Source: Massilia timonae CCUG 45783 (GTDB lineage: Bacteria; Pseudomonadota; Gammaproteobacteria; Burkholderiales; Burkholderiaceae_D). From it: 64,000 bases of DNA. Both the position numbers and the translations under genes were made by a program. Position 1 is the first letter of the stretch, and the number at the start of each line of letters is the position of its first letter. Shown here piece after piece: positions 8,799 to 17,724 of this stretch. The notes below the pieces were generated by a model. That model made no database searches. It had not been told where the DNA came from and saw only the letters and a list, made by a program, of their open reading frames with translations. The DNA is taken from positions 1 through 64,000 of the forward strand of contig NZ_JH992925.1 in assembly GCF_000315425.1 (NCBI RefSeq), written 5' to 3'.

Positions 8799-9401
8799 AT
8801 GAAAACCCTGGCCGTGTATTGCGGCGCCGCGCATGGCGCCAACCCATTCTACGCCGACGCCGCGCGCGCCCTCGCGCGCGCCATGGTCGAGCACAATATC
8901 GCACTGGTCTACGGCGGCGGCAAGGTCGGCCTGATGGGCGTGATCGCCGACGAAGTGCTGCGCCTGGGCGGAGAAGCCACCGGCGTGATCCCGCGCGCGC
9001 TGGTCGAGCGCGAGGTCGGCCACGCCGGCCTGACCCGCCTGTTCGTGGTCAAGGACATGCACGAGCGCAAGACGATGATGTCGGGCCTGTCGGAAGGCTT
9101 CATCGCCATGCCGGGCGGGATGGGCACCCTGGAAGAGCTGTTCGAGATGGTGACCTGGGCCCAGCTGGGCATCCATGCCAAGCCGATCGGCCTGCTGAAC
9201 GTGAACGGCTTCTACGACGGCCTGCGCGCCTTCGTGCGCCACCAGGTGCAGGAAGGCTTCGTGCGGCCCGAGCACGAAGGCCTGATGGTGGCCGAGAGCG
9301 ATCCCGATGAGCTGATCCGGCGCCTGCGCGCGGCGGCGCCGGCGCCGGCCGTTCAGGCCGCGGTCGAGGCCGACGCCGAGGCCAGGGGATTGCGCGGGTA
9401 A
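8799..9401 (+). CDS. LOG-family protein (TIGR00730; nucleoside 5'-monophosphate phosphoribohydrolase)
   Basis: A 200-residue Rossmann-fold protein of the lysine-decarboxylase-like/LOG family. Members cleave AMP or cytokinin riboside monophosphates to free base plus ribose 5-phosphate. Visible signatures: YGGGKVGLMG (residues 37-46) and the catalytic PGGMGTLEELFE (residues 102-113), with an upstream Arg/Lys in HERKTMM. Length is normal (about 190). It follows the TetR gene by 10 bp. Its last 49 bp overlap the converging YdcF-like pseudogene; the Ala-rich tail after residue 185 is beyond the conserved domain. Confidence 0.9.
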   Translation: MKTLAVYCGAAHGANPFYADAARALARAMVEHNIALVYGGGKVGLMGVIADEVLRLGGEATGVIPRALVEREVGHAGLTRLFVVKDMHERKTMMSGLSEGFIAMPGGMGTLEELFEMVTWAQLGIHAKPIGLLNVNGFYDGLRAFVRHQVQEGFVRPEHEGLMVAESDPDELIRRLRAAAPAPAVQAAVEADAEARGLRG

Positions 9402-9921
9402 GCGCCGTAGCCGGCCAGCTCGCTCAGGAAGCCGCGCTCGAGATAGCCGGGAATCTTGTCGTACTCGGCCAGCACGCGGGCGCGGAACTCGGCGTGTTCA
9501 TGCCAGCGCTCTGCCTCGATGCCGAAATGATTGACCGGGCAGCCCGACAGCGCCAGGCCCGGCCAGTGGCGCTCGAGCGTCATCAGGTAGCGCCGCATGG
9601 CGCAAGCCTTGCCGATCGCCAGCACGCTGCGCACGCTCGCCAGGTCCAGCTGCGCAGCCAGCGCGGCGCGGCCGAGCACCACGTTCTCTCCCGTATTGGT
9701 GGCCGCCGTTTCCAGCACCAGGGCCGACCGTGGCATCCCCAGTTCGACCAGGCGCGCGACACCAGCAGCACGCGGAACATGCCGCGCTCCCACAGGTCGT
9801 GGGCGGCGAGGCAGAATTCTTCCACGCCGTGGCGAGTGCCGAACAGCAGGCCGACGTCGCAGGCGCGCAGCGGCAGCTCGGGCATGACGTAGGCGGCGAT
9901 GGCGGACAGGTCGGGGTGCAT
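9353..9921 (-). pseudogene. YdcF-like (DUF218) protein gene, frameshifted
   Basis: Two overlapping minus frames together make one DUF218/YdcF-like protein. The first (from the ATG at 9921) reads MHPDLSAIAAYVMPELPL to FRVLLVSR; the second continues with ARLVELGMPRSALVLETAATNTGENV and runs to 9353. The change of frame, near 9745-9765, equals loss of one base. ETAATNTGENV is the family motif holding the conserved Glu and Asn. The proteins act at the envelope by unknown or vancomycin-tolerance-linked mechanisms. The frameshift could be real or an assembly error in a GC-rich run. The 3' end overlaps the LOG gene by 49 bp, tail to tail. Confidence 0.7.
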
Positions 9922-9964
9922 GCCCCGATTCTACCCCGACTTCAGCCCGTCCTTTGCGCGCAAT

Positions 9965-11065
9965 TCAGGCCACCTCGATCCGGTCGCGTCCCGCGGCCTT
10001 GGCCCGGTACAGCGCCTTGTCGGCGCGGCTGATCGCGTCGGTGAACGGTTCGCCGGTGCGCCGTTCGGCCAGGCCCGCCGAAAAACTGATGCGGCGCTGC
10101 GGATCGAGTCCCTCGACCCGCAGCGCGTGCACGTGGTCGGCCATGCGCTCGAGCACCTGGCGCGCGTCGTGCGGCGCGGCGTCCGGCAACAGCAGCAGGA
10201 ATTCCTCGCCGCCCCAGCGCGCCAGCGTGTCGTTCGCGCGCAAGGCGCCGCGCGCGGCGCCGGCGAACTCGCGCAGCACGGCGTCGCCCAGCGCGTGGCC
10301 GTGGCGGTCGTTGACCTGCTTGAAGAAATCGATGTCGAGCAGGGCCACGCAGCTGCGCGCGCCGGGCGGCTGGCGCCGTTCCTCGGCGCTCAGGAGTTCG
10401 TTCATGTGGCGGCGGTTGGCCAGGGCCGTCAGTTCGTCGATCGTGGCCAGGGTGCGGATGGTCTCCAGGGCTTTTTCGAGTTCCTGCTTCTTGCGCTTCA
10501 TGCGCCGGCGCAGCTTGGTCATTTCGCTCGACAGCAGGGCGGTGGACAGCAGGGCCGCCGCCATGTAGCCGAAGTTCATGGCCTCGACCTCGGGCGGGTG
10601 GCGCAGCGGGTCGGCGGCCTGCAGCCACCACATGACGGCGCCCATGCCGGCCAGCGCGACGGCCGACAGGAACATGGTCTGGCGCGGGCGCAGGGCGATG
10701 GCGCAGAAGGCGACGATCACCACCGTCATGCACAGCAGGGCGGCGCGCATCGGCCCGGCGATCGCATACGAGGCCATGCCGCAGCCGATCGCGAACAGCG
10801 ACTGCAGCATCGCCAGCACCCCGGGCGCCAGGCGCAGCGCCGCGCTGAAGCGGATCAGCGCATAGAAGACCAGCGTGCCGCCGGCGGCGGCGATGGCCAG
10901 CGCCAGGGCCGGCGCCTGCGGCGTGTGGCCGGCCGCCACCTGGCAGGCCAGCAGCAGGATCCCGGCCAGGTACAGCAGGCTGGTGGCGATCCAGTAATTG
11001 AGCATGCGCCGCAGCGTGGGCTCGGCGCCGAGCAGGACGCTGGTGGTGTCGCGCACCGGCTTCAT
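9965..11065 (-). CDS. Membrane diguanylate cyclase (GGDEF)
   Basis: A 366-residue inner-membrane protein that makes c-di-GMP from two GTP. Residues 20-190 form about six hydrophobic segments, then a short charged coiled coil (RRRMKRKKQELEKALETI), then a GGDEF domain from TLATIDELTALANRR. The active-site loop is GGEEF and a complete RxxD inhibitory I-site (RAND) sits five residues before it, so product inhibition is expected. The start overlaps the stop of the upstream GGDEF-EAL gene (ATGA), making it the last gene of a four-gene operon. Confidence 0.93.
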   Translation of the reverse strand: MKPVRDTTSVLLGAEPTLRRMLNYWIATSLLYLAGILLLACQVAAGHTPQAPALALAIAAAGGTLVFYALIRFSAALRLAPGVLAMLQSLFAIGCGMASYAIAGPMRAALLCMTVVIVAFCAIALRPRQTMFLSAVALAGMGAVMWWLQAADPLRHPPEVEAMNFGYMAAALLSTALLSSEMTKLRRRMKRKKQELEKALETIRTLATIDELTALANRRHMNELLSAEERRQPPGARSCVALLDIDFFKQVNDRHGHALGDAVLREFAGAARGALRANDTLARWGGEEFLLLLPDAAPHDARQVLERMADHVHALRVEGLDPQRRISFSAGLAERRTGEPFTDAISRADKALYRAKAAGRDRIEVA

Positions 11066-13803
11066 GCCGCGCCCCCGTGGCTGTCGGCCAGCAGGCGCGC
11101 CAGCGCCTGGGCGGGCAGCGGGCGGCTGAACAGATAGCCCTGCATCTCGTCGCAGTCGTTGGCGCGCAGGAAGTCGCGCTGCTGCTCGGTCTCGACGCCC
11201 TCGGCGATCACGCGCAGGTTCAGTTTATGGCCGAGCGAGATCACGGCCAGCGCGATCGCCTGGTCGTCGGCGCGCTCGGCCAGGTCGGCCACGAACGACT
11301 TGTCGATCTTGAGGCGGCTGATCGGGAACGATTTCAGCGCCGACAGGCTCGAGTAGCCGGTGCCGAAATCGTCGATCGAGAGCGACACGCCCATGGCCTT
11401 CAGCTCGCGCATCTTGTCCACCGAGCGGCCCAGGTCGCGCATGATCAGGCTTTCGGTCACCTCGACCTCGAGGCCTTCGGGCGGCAGGCCGCTCGCGCGC
11501 AACGCGTCGGCGACGCGCTCGACCAGGCGCTTGTCCTCGAACTGACGCGCCGAGACGTTGACCGACATGCTGACCGGCGGCAGGCCGGCGGCGCGCCAGG
11601 CGACGCTCTGGGCGCAGGCGGTGCGCAGCACCCATTCGCCGATCGGGACGATCAGGCCGCTCTCTTCGGCCAGGCCGATGAAGCGCTCGGGCGAGACCTG
11701 GCCCTGTTCCGGATGGCGCCAGCGGATCAGCGCCTCGACGCCGAACAGGCGCCCCGTGCGCAGGTCGACCTTGGGCTGGTACAGCAGCTCGAACTGGCAG
11801 GGGCCGGCGTGATCGGCGGCGCAGGTGTCGAGCGCGTCGCGCAAGCCTTCCAGCAGCACCAGCTTCTCGTCGATGCTGGCGTTCATCTCGCTGGCGTAGA
11901 ACTGGACGTTGTCGTTGCCCAGCTCCTTGGCGCGGTACATGGCGACGTCGGCGTGCATCATGAGGGCGTTGGCGTCGACGCCGTCGCGCGGATAGAAGGT
12001 CACGCCGATGCTGCAGCTGACCTGCACTTCCTGGCCCTCGACCAGCACCGGCTCGGTGACCGCCTGGCGCACCCGCTCCAGCAGCGGCGCGATGGACGCC
12101 GGCTCGCCCGCCAGGGCCGGCAGCAGGATCACGAACTCGTCGCCGCCGAAGCGCGCCAGCGTGTCGCCCGCGCCCAGGCAGCGCGCCATGCGCGCGCCGA
12201 CCACCTTCAGCAGGGCGTCGCCGGCGTTGTGGCCGAGGGCGTCGTTGACCAGCTTGAAGCCGTCGAGGTCGATGAAGGCCAGGCCCACCGCGCCGCCGTC
12301 GCTGGCGGCGCCGCCGTCGCTGGCGGCGGCGCCGATCGCCTGGTCCAGGCGCTCGCGCAGCAGGCTGCGGTTGGGCAGGCCGGTCAGGTCGTCATGGTGG
12401 GCCAGGTGGCGGATGCGTCCCTCGGCCAGCTTGCGTTCGGTGATGTCGCGCACGATTACCACCACGCCGCCCTCGACCGCGACCGCCTGGCGGTACAGCC
12501 AGCGCTCTCCTTGCGGCAGCGCGCGCGCCAGCCATTCGGTTTCGTGCGTGACGCCGCTCAGCGCCACCGCGGCCAGGTCGACGAAGATGCCGGCGCTGAA
12601 GGCCCCGGGCAGCATCACCGACATGCGCTGGCCGGCGAGTTGCTCCTTGCCGAGGCCGGTAAGCTGCTCGGCGCGGCTGTTGGTGGTGACGATGGTGAAG
12701 TCGGCCACGCGTCCGCGCGGATCCATGATGCTGCGCAGGACGAAGAAGGCGTCCGGGCTGGCCTCGGACGCGGCGGCATAGGTTTCGTGGGCCTGACGCT
12801 CGCGCCGGCGCGCCTTGGCCAGCTGCCAGGACCAGGCGCTGACCAGGATCACCACGGCCACCAGCAGGGCGCTGCCGGCGCCGGCGCCCAGCAGCCAGGC
12901 GCGCCGCTGCTGGCGAAAGCGCGCCATCTGTTCGCTTTCCGACAGGCCGGCCACCGCCAGAAGCGGGAAGCCGCCCAGCGGCCGGCTGGTGGTGTAGCGC
13001 GTCTCGCCATCGATGCGGCAGGCGCGCAGGCCGACCATGTCGGTGGGGCCGGGCGTGTAGGACTGGCCCCAGGAGACCTGTTCGCCGACGCGCAGCGCGC
13101 GCACCACGCCGTCGTTGCCGACCAGGCCGAGCAGGCCGCGTTCGCCCTGGCGCGAGCGTTCGTACGAGCTGGTGAAATAGGCCGGGTCGACCGCGACCAC
13201 GGCCACGCCGGCGAAGCGGCCGGCGGCGTCGTCGATGCGGCGCGTGAAATGCAGGTGTGGCTCGGCGGCGCCGGGATGGGTGATGGCCTGGCTCACATAG
13301 GCCTGGTCGTGCCGGCTGTGGCGGTGGAACTCGAAGTAGCTGGCGCCGGCCAGGTCGCGCGGGCCGACGTCCGGATTGCTGGCCACCACGCGCCCGTGGC
13401 TGTCGGAGATCTCGACCTGGAACACCAGGCCGGGCGGCAGCAGGCCCTTGGCCGCCAGCGCCGGCAGCGCGCCGGCCGGGCCGTTCTGCTCGACCGCGTA
13501 TTTCAGCACGCGCAGGGTCTGGTCGATGTTGCTCAGGCTGCGCGCCATCTGCGCCTCGTAGGTGTCGAGCAGCTCGTGGGTGGCGTCGCGCGCGGCGGCG
13601 GCGGCGGCGCGGCGCTCGGCCTCGATCACGTGCAGGGTGCCGAACCACATGGCGCCGAGCAGGCACAGGGCGAACAGCGGCAGCGAGATGTGGGTCTCGA
13701 GCGCGAGGGCGAGCCAGCGCGCGGGCGCGCCGCGCCGCGCCTGCGCGCGGGGAGCGGCAGATGCAGCCGGCGCGGCCGGCGTGGTGGAGGCGAGCGTGTT
13801 CAT
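11062..13803 (-). CDS. Hybrid GGDEF-EAL protein with periplasmic dCache-like sensor and PAS
   Basis: A 913-residue membrane c-di-GMP enzyme. Order: N-terminal membrane helix (LPLFALCLLGAMWFG), a periplasmic sensor of about 250 residues with a dCache look, a second membrane helix (AGSALLVAVVILVSAWSW), a PAS-like domain, GGDEF (RFGGDEF) and EAL. In the EAL part GVEALIRW, EVTES and IDDFGTGYSS are intact, so phosphodiesterase activity is plausible. The I-site Arg before GGDEF is missing (GAGD instead of RxxD). The ATG at 13803 is chosen over an upstream in-frame start inside the preceding gene. It sits 7 bp after the PstS-like gene and overlaps the diguanylate cyclase. Confidence 0.92.
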   Translation of the reverse strand: MNTLASTTPAAPAASAAPRAQARRGAPARWLALALETHISLPLFALCLLGAMWFGTLHVIEAERRAAAAAARDATHELLDTYEAQMARSLSNIDQTLRVLKYAVEQNGPAGALPALAAKGLLPPGLVFQVEISDSHGRVVASNPDVGPRDLAGASYFEFHRHSRHDQAYVSQAITHPGAAEPHLHFTRRIDDAAGRFAGVAVVAVDPAYFTSSYERSRQGERGLLGLVGNDGVVRALRVGEQVSWGQSYTPGPTDMVGLRACRIDGETRYTTSRPLGGFPLLAVAGLSESEQMARFRQQRRAWLLGAGAGSALLVAVVILVSAWSWQLAKARRRERQAHETYAAASEASPDAFFVLRSIMDPRGRVADFTIVTTNSRAEQLTGLGKEQLAGQRMSVMLPGAFSAGIFVDLAAVALSGVTHETEWLARALPQGERWLYRQAVAVEGGVVVIVRDITERKLAEGRIRHLAHHDDLTGLPNRSLLRERLDQAIGAAASDGGAASDGGAVGLAFIDLDGFKLVNDALGHNAGDALLKVVGARMARCLGAGDTLARFGGDEFVILLPALAGEPASIAPLLERVRQAVTEPVLVEGQEVQVSCSIGVTFYPRDGVDANALMMHADVAMYRAKELGNDNVQFYASEMNASIDEKLVLLEGLRDALDTCAADHAGPCQFELLYQPKVDLRTGRLFGVEALIRWRHPEQGQVSPERFIGLAEESGLIVPIGEWVLRTACAQSVAWRAAGLPPVSMSVNVSARQFEDKRLVERVADALRASGLPPEGLEVEVTESLIMRDLGRSVDKMRELKAMGVSLSIDDFGTGYSSLSALKSFPISRLKIDKSFVADLAERADDQAIALAVISLGHKLNLRVIAEGVETEQQRDFLRANDCDEMQGYLFSRPLPAQALARLLADSHGGAA

Positions 13804-13810
13804 CGCGACC

Positions 13811-14263
13811 TCACGGCAGCACCAGCACGGCGCGCACCGAGGCGTCGAGCGCATCGCGCCCGATATAGCCGATCATTGCCGGATTCTCGGCCACCAGGCG
13901 GCGCACGCCGGCGTCGCCGCTGGCTTCGCGCGGCGGCTGGCCGCGGCCGGTGAACACCATCTTCGACCAGTGCGCCTTGAGCAGGGCCGGCGTCTTGCCG
14001 GTGAGTTCACGGTAGAAGCTGTCGCGCTGCGACGCGCCGAGCTGCTGGTCGACGGCGACCGCCTGGGTGCCGTCCGGGAAGCGGCTGGCATGGCCGAGGA
14101 AGATCGCGGCCACCTGGTCGGCATTGATGGCCGCCACCTGGCTGCGGCTGGAGACCACCACCACCAGTTCGGCCGACGCGTTGGCGCAGGCCAGGCCGAG
14201 GACGAGGCCGAGGGTGGCGGGCAGGCGCCGCCAGGATGGCAGGGAGCGGGAAAGCGCGCGCAT
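13811..14263 (-). CDS. PstS-like periplasmic substrate-binding protein (short)
   Basis: A 150-residue protein with a signal peptide (MRALSRSLPSWRRLPATLGLVLGLACANASA) followed by ELVVVVSSRSQVAAINADQVAAIFLG. This is the start pattern of short PBP-like proteins related to phosphate-binding PstS. The motifs DGTQAVAVDQ, FYRELTGKTPALLKAHWSKMVFTG and NPAMIGYIGRDAL are typical. It is about half the length of a full PstS and lacks the second lobe, so it may be a ligand sensor and not a transporter component. It overlaps the porin stop by one base and precedes the dCache GGDEF-EAL gene by 7 bp, so it probably feeds a signal to that sensor. Confidence 0.8.
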   Translation of the reverse strand: MRALSRSLPSWRRLPATLGLVLGLACANASAELVVVVSSRSQVAAINADQVAAIFLGHASRFPDGTQAVAVDQQLGASQRDSFYRELTGKTPALLKAHWSKMVFTGRGQPPREASGDAGVRRLVAENPAMIGYIGRDALDASVRAVLVLP

Positions 14264-15522
14264 CAGAACACGAAGTCCATGGCCACGCTGCCGACGTGCA
14301 GCGCACGGTCGGGACGCAGGTCGGGCTGGTTGTTGATCAGGGTGCCGCGCGAGCCTTCGCGCGGACGCACCCGCTCGAGCTGCAGCTTGAGCGCGATATT
14401 GGTCGCCGCATCCCAGCGCAGTCCCGCGCTCCAGGTGGACTGCACCGGGATCGCCGCCAGGAAGCCGTTCAGGCCGGCGTTGATCCGGCCAGCCGCCGCG
14501 GCCAGCGGCGGCGCCAAGCCTTCCAGCGGCAGTCCGGGATCGCGGGTCGGGACGTCGGCGCGCACCTGGGCGTAGCCGGCATACGGCGTCAGCGCGCCGC
14601 GGCGCAGGCCCGCGCCGACATACATCGAGGTGCCGCCGCCCAGCAGCGAATCGGTGCGGGTGCGCCCGCACTCGGCCGTCACGAACCACGCGCCCGGATC
14701 GACACTGACGCCGATGCTGACCATGGAGACGCGCTTGTTCCTGATCTCGTAGCGGTCGGCCAGCGCTTCGCCGGCCGGCCCGAAGCCCCGCAGCACCGCG
14801 AACAGGTCTTCTCCGATGGCGGTGTTCAGGCGCCCGCTGGCGGCCGACAGGCGCGCGCTGAGGGCGCCGCGTTCGATGCTGTGCGACAGGCCGACGATGT
14901 CCTCGGCCTTGATGCGCAGCCCGTTGCGCAGGTCCTGGTTGGTGCGGCCGGCGAATACCTGGGTGGCGTGCAGCACCGGGCCCGTGCTCCAGCGCCAGGT
15001 GGCGTCGAGGCCGTCGCTGCTGGAAATCGGCAGGGAACCGTAGACTTCGACCGGGGTGCGCACCCAGGGGATCGTGTAGCCGACCTTGCGCGATTCGGCG
15101 CCGAGGAAGACGGGCAGGGCGATGCGGCCGGCGCGCACTGCCAGGTCGGGCGTGAGCTGGTATTTCACATTCGCCCATTCGAGCTGGGGCGTATAGCTGC
15201 CGTCCAGCCGCTGCTCGCTGATCACCTGCAGCACGCCCGACCAGGCGCCAAGATTGACGTCGAGCTGGGCGCCGAGGCGGCTGTCGACGTCGGGACTCCA
15301 GGCCCGCGTATGGCCGGCGCCGTGGGCGCGCAGCACCGAGGCGGTGAAGTCGGCGCTGCGCGAGCTCGAATACACCGCGCCCAGCGTGCCGAAGCCGGAC
15401 AGCCTCCATACGGGCGCGGCCGGCTCGCCCGGCGCGTCGGCGCCGCTGGCGTGGGAGGACAGGATGGCGAGCGCGCACGTTGCGAACGCGGCGGACAGGC
15501 GCTTGGTATGTTGCTGAACCAT
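14263..15522 (-). CDS. Outer-membrane porin-like beta-barrel protein
   Basis: A 419-residue protein with a signal peptide ending HASGADA and alternating polar/hydrophobic strands to a terminal Phe (VAMDFVF), the mark of outer-membrane barrels. WRLSGFGTLGAVYSSS at the mature N-terminus is the first strand typical of proteobacterial porins and carbohydrate- or phosphate-selective barrels. Substrate is unknown. It is the first gene of the porin / PstS-like / GGDEF-EAL / GGDEF operon, overlapping the next start. The 250 bp upstream, shared with the divergent Cys-rich protein gene, must hold its promoter, but I see no clear sigma-70 boxes. Confidence 0.82.
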   Translation of the reverse strand: MVQQHTKRLSAAFATCALAILSSHASGADAPGEPAAPVWRLSGFGTLGAVYSSSRSADFTASVLRAHGAGHTRAWSPDVDSRLGAQLDVNLGAWSGVLQVISEQRLDGSYTPQLEWANVKYQLTPDLAVRAGRIALPVFLGAESRKVGYTIPWVRTPVEVYGSLPISSSDGLDATWRWSTGPVLHATQVFAGRTNQDLRNGLRIKAEDIVGLSHSIERGALSARLSAASGRLNTAIGEDLFAVLRGFGPAGEALADRYEIRNKRVSMVSIGVSVDPGAWFVTAECGRTRTDSLLGGGTSMYVGAGLRRGALTPYAGYAQVRADVPTRDPGLPLEGLAPPLAAAAGRINAGLNGFLAAIPVQSTWSAGLRWDAATNIALKLQLERVRPREGSRGTLINNQPDLRPDRALHVGSVAMDFVF

Positions 15523-15772
15523 GTGATTGTGAGTGGCCGGAGGCGGAGGAAGGCCTCGGGATGCGGCAATTCCGAGTGTGAGGACTGTATCGGAGCCAGT
15601 TCGCGAAGTCGAGTGACCGGCGGTTTGAAATGTGTTTGGACGAAACGTTCGTTGTTGCAGGGCAACGATGACGGCTGGCCGCGGTCGCCATGGGCATCGG
15701 AGACACGCGCTGTGTCAAAACAGGCTAGGATGACAGGATGGCATGCCGCCACGTTTTCCTGGAAAGGTTGGA

Positions 15773-16156
15773 ATGAAGCGTTTATCGATCATCATCCTTG
15801 CAACCCTGGCCGCCGCCACACCGGCGCTGGCCGCGGACGAAGCGTTCTGCACCTCGATGTGCGCCTCCGAGCAGCGCGAATGCCGCGCCAGCGCCCAGGC
15901 GCTGCCGCTGGAGCAGCGGCTGACCGGGTCGACCGCGGAATACCGCAACCCGTTGGCGCGCACCGCCCAGGGCGCGGTGCCGGGCCAGGCGACCCGCGCG
16001 CTCGATGCCGCCGGCGACAACGGGCGCCGGATGGCGCGCCTTGGCGCCTGCGACACGGCGCTCCAGCGCTGCACGCGCAGTTGCGCCGCGCAGCCGGATG
16101 GCGCGCAGAGCTCGCCGCTGCGGCAACCGCCGGTGTCGCCGGCGCAGTCGAGCTAG
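15773..16156 (+). CDS. Small secreted cysteine-containing protein of unknown function
   Basis: A 127-residue protein with a clear signal peptide (MKRLSIIILATLAAATPALA) and a mature part containing five or more Cys (FCTSMCASEQREC; CDTALQRCTRSC). The paired CxxxC spacing suggests two disulphide-linked helical hairpins in the periplasm. GGAAAGG lies about 8 nt before the ATG at 15773, which is preferred over an in-frame ATG at 15743. No family is recognised. It converges on the metallopeptidase gene with a 4-bp overlap. Confidence 0.7.
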   Translation: MKRLSIIILATLAAATPALAADEAFCTSMCASEQRECRASAQALPLEQRLTGSTAEYRNPLARTAQGAVPGQATRALDAAGDNGRRMARLGACDTALQRCTRSCAAQPDGAQSSPLRQPPVSPAQSS

Positions 16157-16668
16157 TCGCCGCTCCACAGGCGCTCGCCGGACAGGTCGAGCCAGGTCAG
16201 GTACAGGCGCACGTCGAACTCGAGCTGGTGGTAATCCGGCTCCATCCAGCAGCACAATTTGTAGAACGCCTTGTCGTGTTCTTTTTCTTTCAGGTGCGCC
16301 AGTTCGTGCACGGCGATCATGCGCAGGAAGGGCAGCGGCGCGTCGCGGAACAGGCTGGCGATGCGGATCTCGTGCTTGGCCTTCAGGCGCGAACCCTGGA
16401 CCCGCGAAATGGCGGTGTGCAGGCCCAGCGCGTGCTGGATTACCTGGATCTTGCTGTCGAAAGCGACTTTCGAGACCGGCGCGGCCTGGCGCAGGTAATC
16501 GTCCTTGAGATCTTGCACATAGTCGTACAGGGCGCGGTCGGTGCGGATGCCGTGCGGCTCGGGATAGCGCCTGCGCAAGGTGTCGCCAAGGCGGTTCTGT
16601 TCGATCAGCCCGCTGACCTGGGCTTGCAGGGTGTCCGGGTAGGCGGTCAGGTATTTCAGGGTAGGCAT
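16153..16668 (-). CDS. YgjP-like (DUF45) M48-type metallopeptidase
   Basis: A 171-residue single-domain zinc peptidase. The catalytic motif is AVHELAHLKEKEHDKAFYKL (HExxH plus downstream His), matching the YgjP/DUF45 family. SLFRDAPLPFLRMIAVHE just before it is also typical. No signal peptide or membrane helix is seen, so it acts in the cytoplasm; substrates are unknown. The last bases overlap the end of the converging secreted-protein gene. Confidence 0.85.
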   Translation of the reverse strand: MPTLKYLTAYPDTLQAQVSGLIEQNRLGDTLRRRYPEPHGIRTDRALYDYVQDLKDDYLRQAAPVSKVAFDSKIQVIQHALGLHTAISRVQGSRLKAKHEIRIASLFRDAPLPFLRMIAVHELAHLKEKEHDKAFYKLCCWMEPDYHQLEFDVRLYLTWLDLSGERLWSGD

Positions 16669-16747
16669 AAGCCCGGCAATGTACCACAGGGGCAGGCCCG
16701 CCGCGCAGGCCGCGCCGGGACCGCCCCGTAGTCGGCTGCCAGCCGCG

Positions 16748-17104
16748 CTAGCTTTCTTCTCCCTGGCGATTGCCCTTTTGCGACGAGGCAGCCGCCGCGG
16801 CCGCGGCGGCTGCCGCGCGCTGGGCCGATTGCCGGCTTTCGCCGCCCTTGCGGCCGATGTCGGCCATATGGGCCCGGTTGCGGCTCACGGCCTCGCCGCC
16901 CTTCTGGCCGGCGCGGCGCGCTTCTTCGGAATCGAATTCGTGCGCCGTGCCTTTCTGGTGGGCCGCCTGGCCCCCTTTGCTGGCGATCTCGCGCTGCTGG
17001 TTCTGGTCCATCGCCGCGAAGCCGCGCTTGGCGGGCGGCCCGCTCTTCTGGGCACTGCCCTGACTGCTGCTGCTCTTTCCTCCGTTCTCCTTGCTGGTCG
17101 CCAT
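16748..17104 (-). CDS. KGG-repeat stress protein (YciG-like)
   Basis: A 118-residue hydrophilic protein with KGG repeats: REIASKGGQAAHQKGTAHEF, ARRAGQKGGEAV and ADIGRKGGES. These match the stress-induced KGG (YciG/GsiB) family, found in general-stress and desiccation responses. It lacks hydrophobic core and Cys and is rich in Ser, Gln and Ala, with an Ala-run of 11 near the C-terminus, so it is probably disordered. AAGGAGAT precedes the ATG by about 5 nt. It is monocistronic. Confidence 0.83.
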   Translation of the reverse strand: MATSKENGGKSSSSQGSAQKSGPPAKRGFAAMDQNQQREIASKGGQAAHQKGTAHEFDSEEARRAGQKGGEAVSRNRAHMADIGRKGGESRQSAQRAAAAAAAAAASSQKGNRQGEES

Positions 17105-17255
17105 GTCGATCTCCTTGTGCCCGTGGGGCTGTCAGTTGTAGAGGCCGTACGCTATGCATGAACGCACTTGGAGCCATCTCAGGCTGCGCTCGTGCGTTTA
17201 GAGAAACGTGGTGAGCGTTAGTTCCGCCCCGTCGCCATACGGCGTGCCGGCCCGC

Positions 17256-17660
17256 TCAGGCGGCGCGTTTCGCGGGCGCCGGGGCCAGCGCGGCCGCGTG
17301 GCCGAGGCCGGTCTGGGCCTCGGCCATCACGCCCATCAGGCCCTGCTGCCACGCGCGCACGTGTTCGCCCAGCGGCTGCCAGCCGCGCATCGCGGTGGGG
17401 GCCAGTTGCAGGGGATCGGTGCAGGCGGCGAGCTGGCGGCCGGTGTCGAGCGCGGTCTCGACGAAGTGGCGCGCCATCTGCAGGTTCAGGTCGGTCAGGC
17501 GCGCCAGCATTTCATGGCTGCGCTGCGACAGCGTGGCCAGCAGGCTTGCCTGCGCGCCCAGCTGCGCGGCCAGTTGCGTATTCAGCGGCGTGCCCGCCTG
17601 CGTGCCGAACTGGTCCTGCAGCGCCGGGTTGGCGAAGAAACTTTCGAAAGGTGACAGCAT
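17256..17660 (-). CDS. Phasin-family protein
   Basis: A 134-residue, all-helical, Cys-free protein that matches phasins, which coat polyhydroxyalkanoate granules. The N-terminus (LSPFESFFANPALQDQFG) and the amphipathic helices with SHEMLARLTDLNLQMARHFVETAL are characteristic. The C-terminus ends in an Ala/Pro/Lys tail. GGAG lies 7 nt before the ATG. It indicates PHA storage, but no PHA synthase is in the window. Confidence 0.72.
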   Translation of the reverse strand: MLSPFESFFANPALQDQFGTQAGTPLNTQLAAQLGAQASLLATLSQRSHEMLARLTDLNLQMARHFVETALDTGRQLAACTDPLQLAPTAMRGWQPLGEHVRAWQQGLMGVMAEAQTGLGHAAALAPAPAKRAA

Positions 17661-17724
17661 GGCGGCTCCATGGAGGAAGGGCGGGGCGCCCTGACCTGTA
17701 CGACCGTGGAGCCGGCGACAAGTT

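Noticed and set aside
11077-13953. 958-codon plus-strand open frame
   Set aside because: Antisense to the GGDEF-EAL gene; high GC makes long antisense frames common here.
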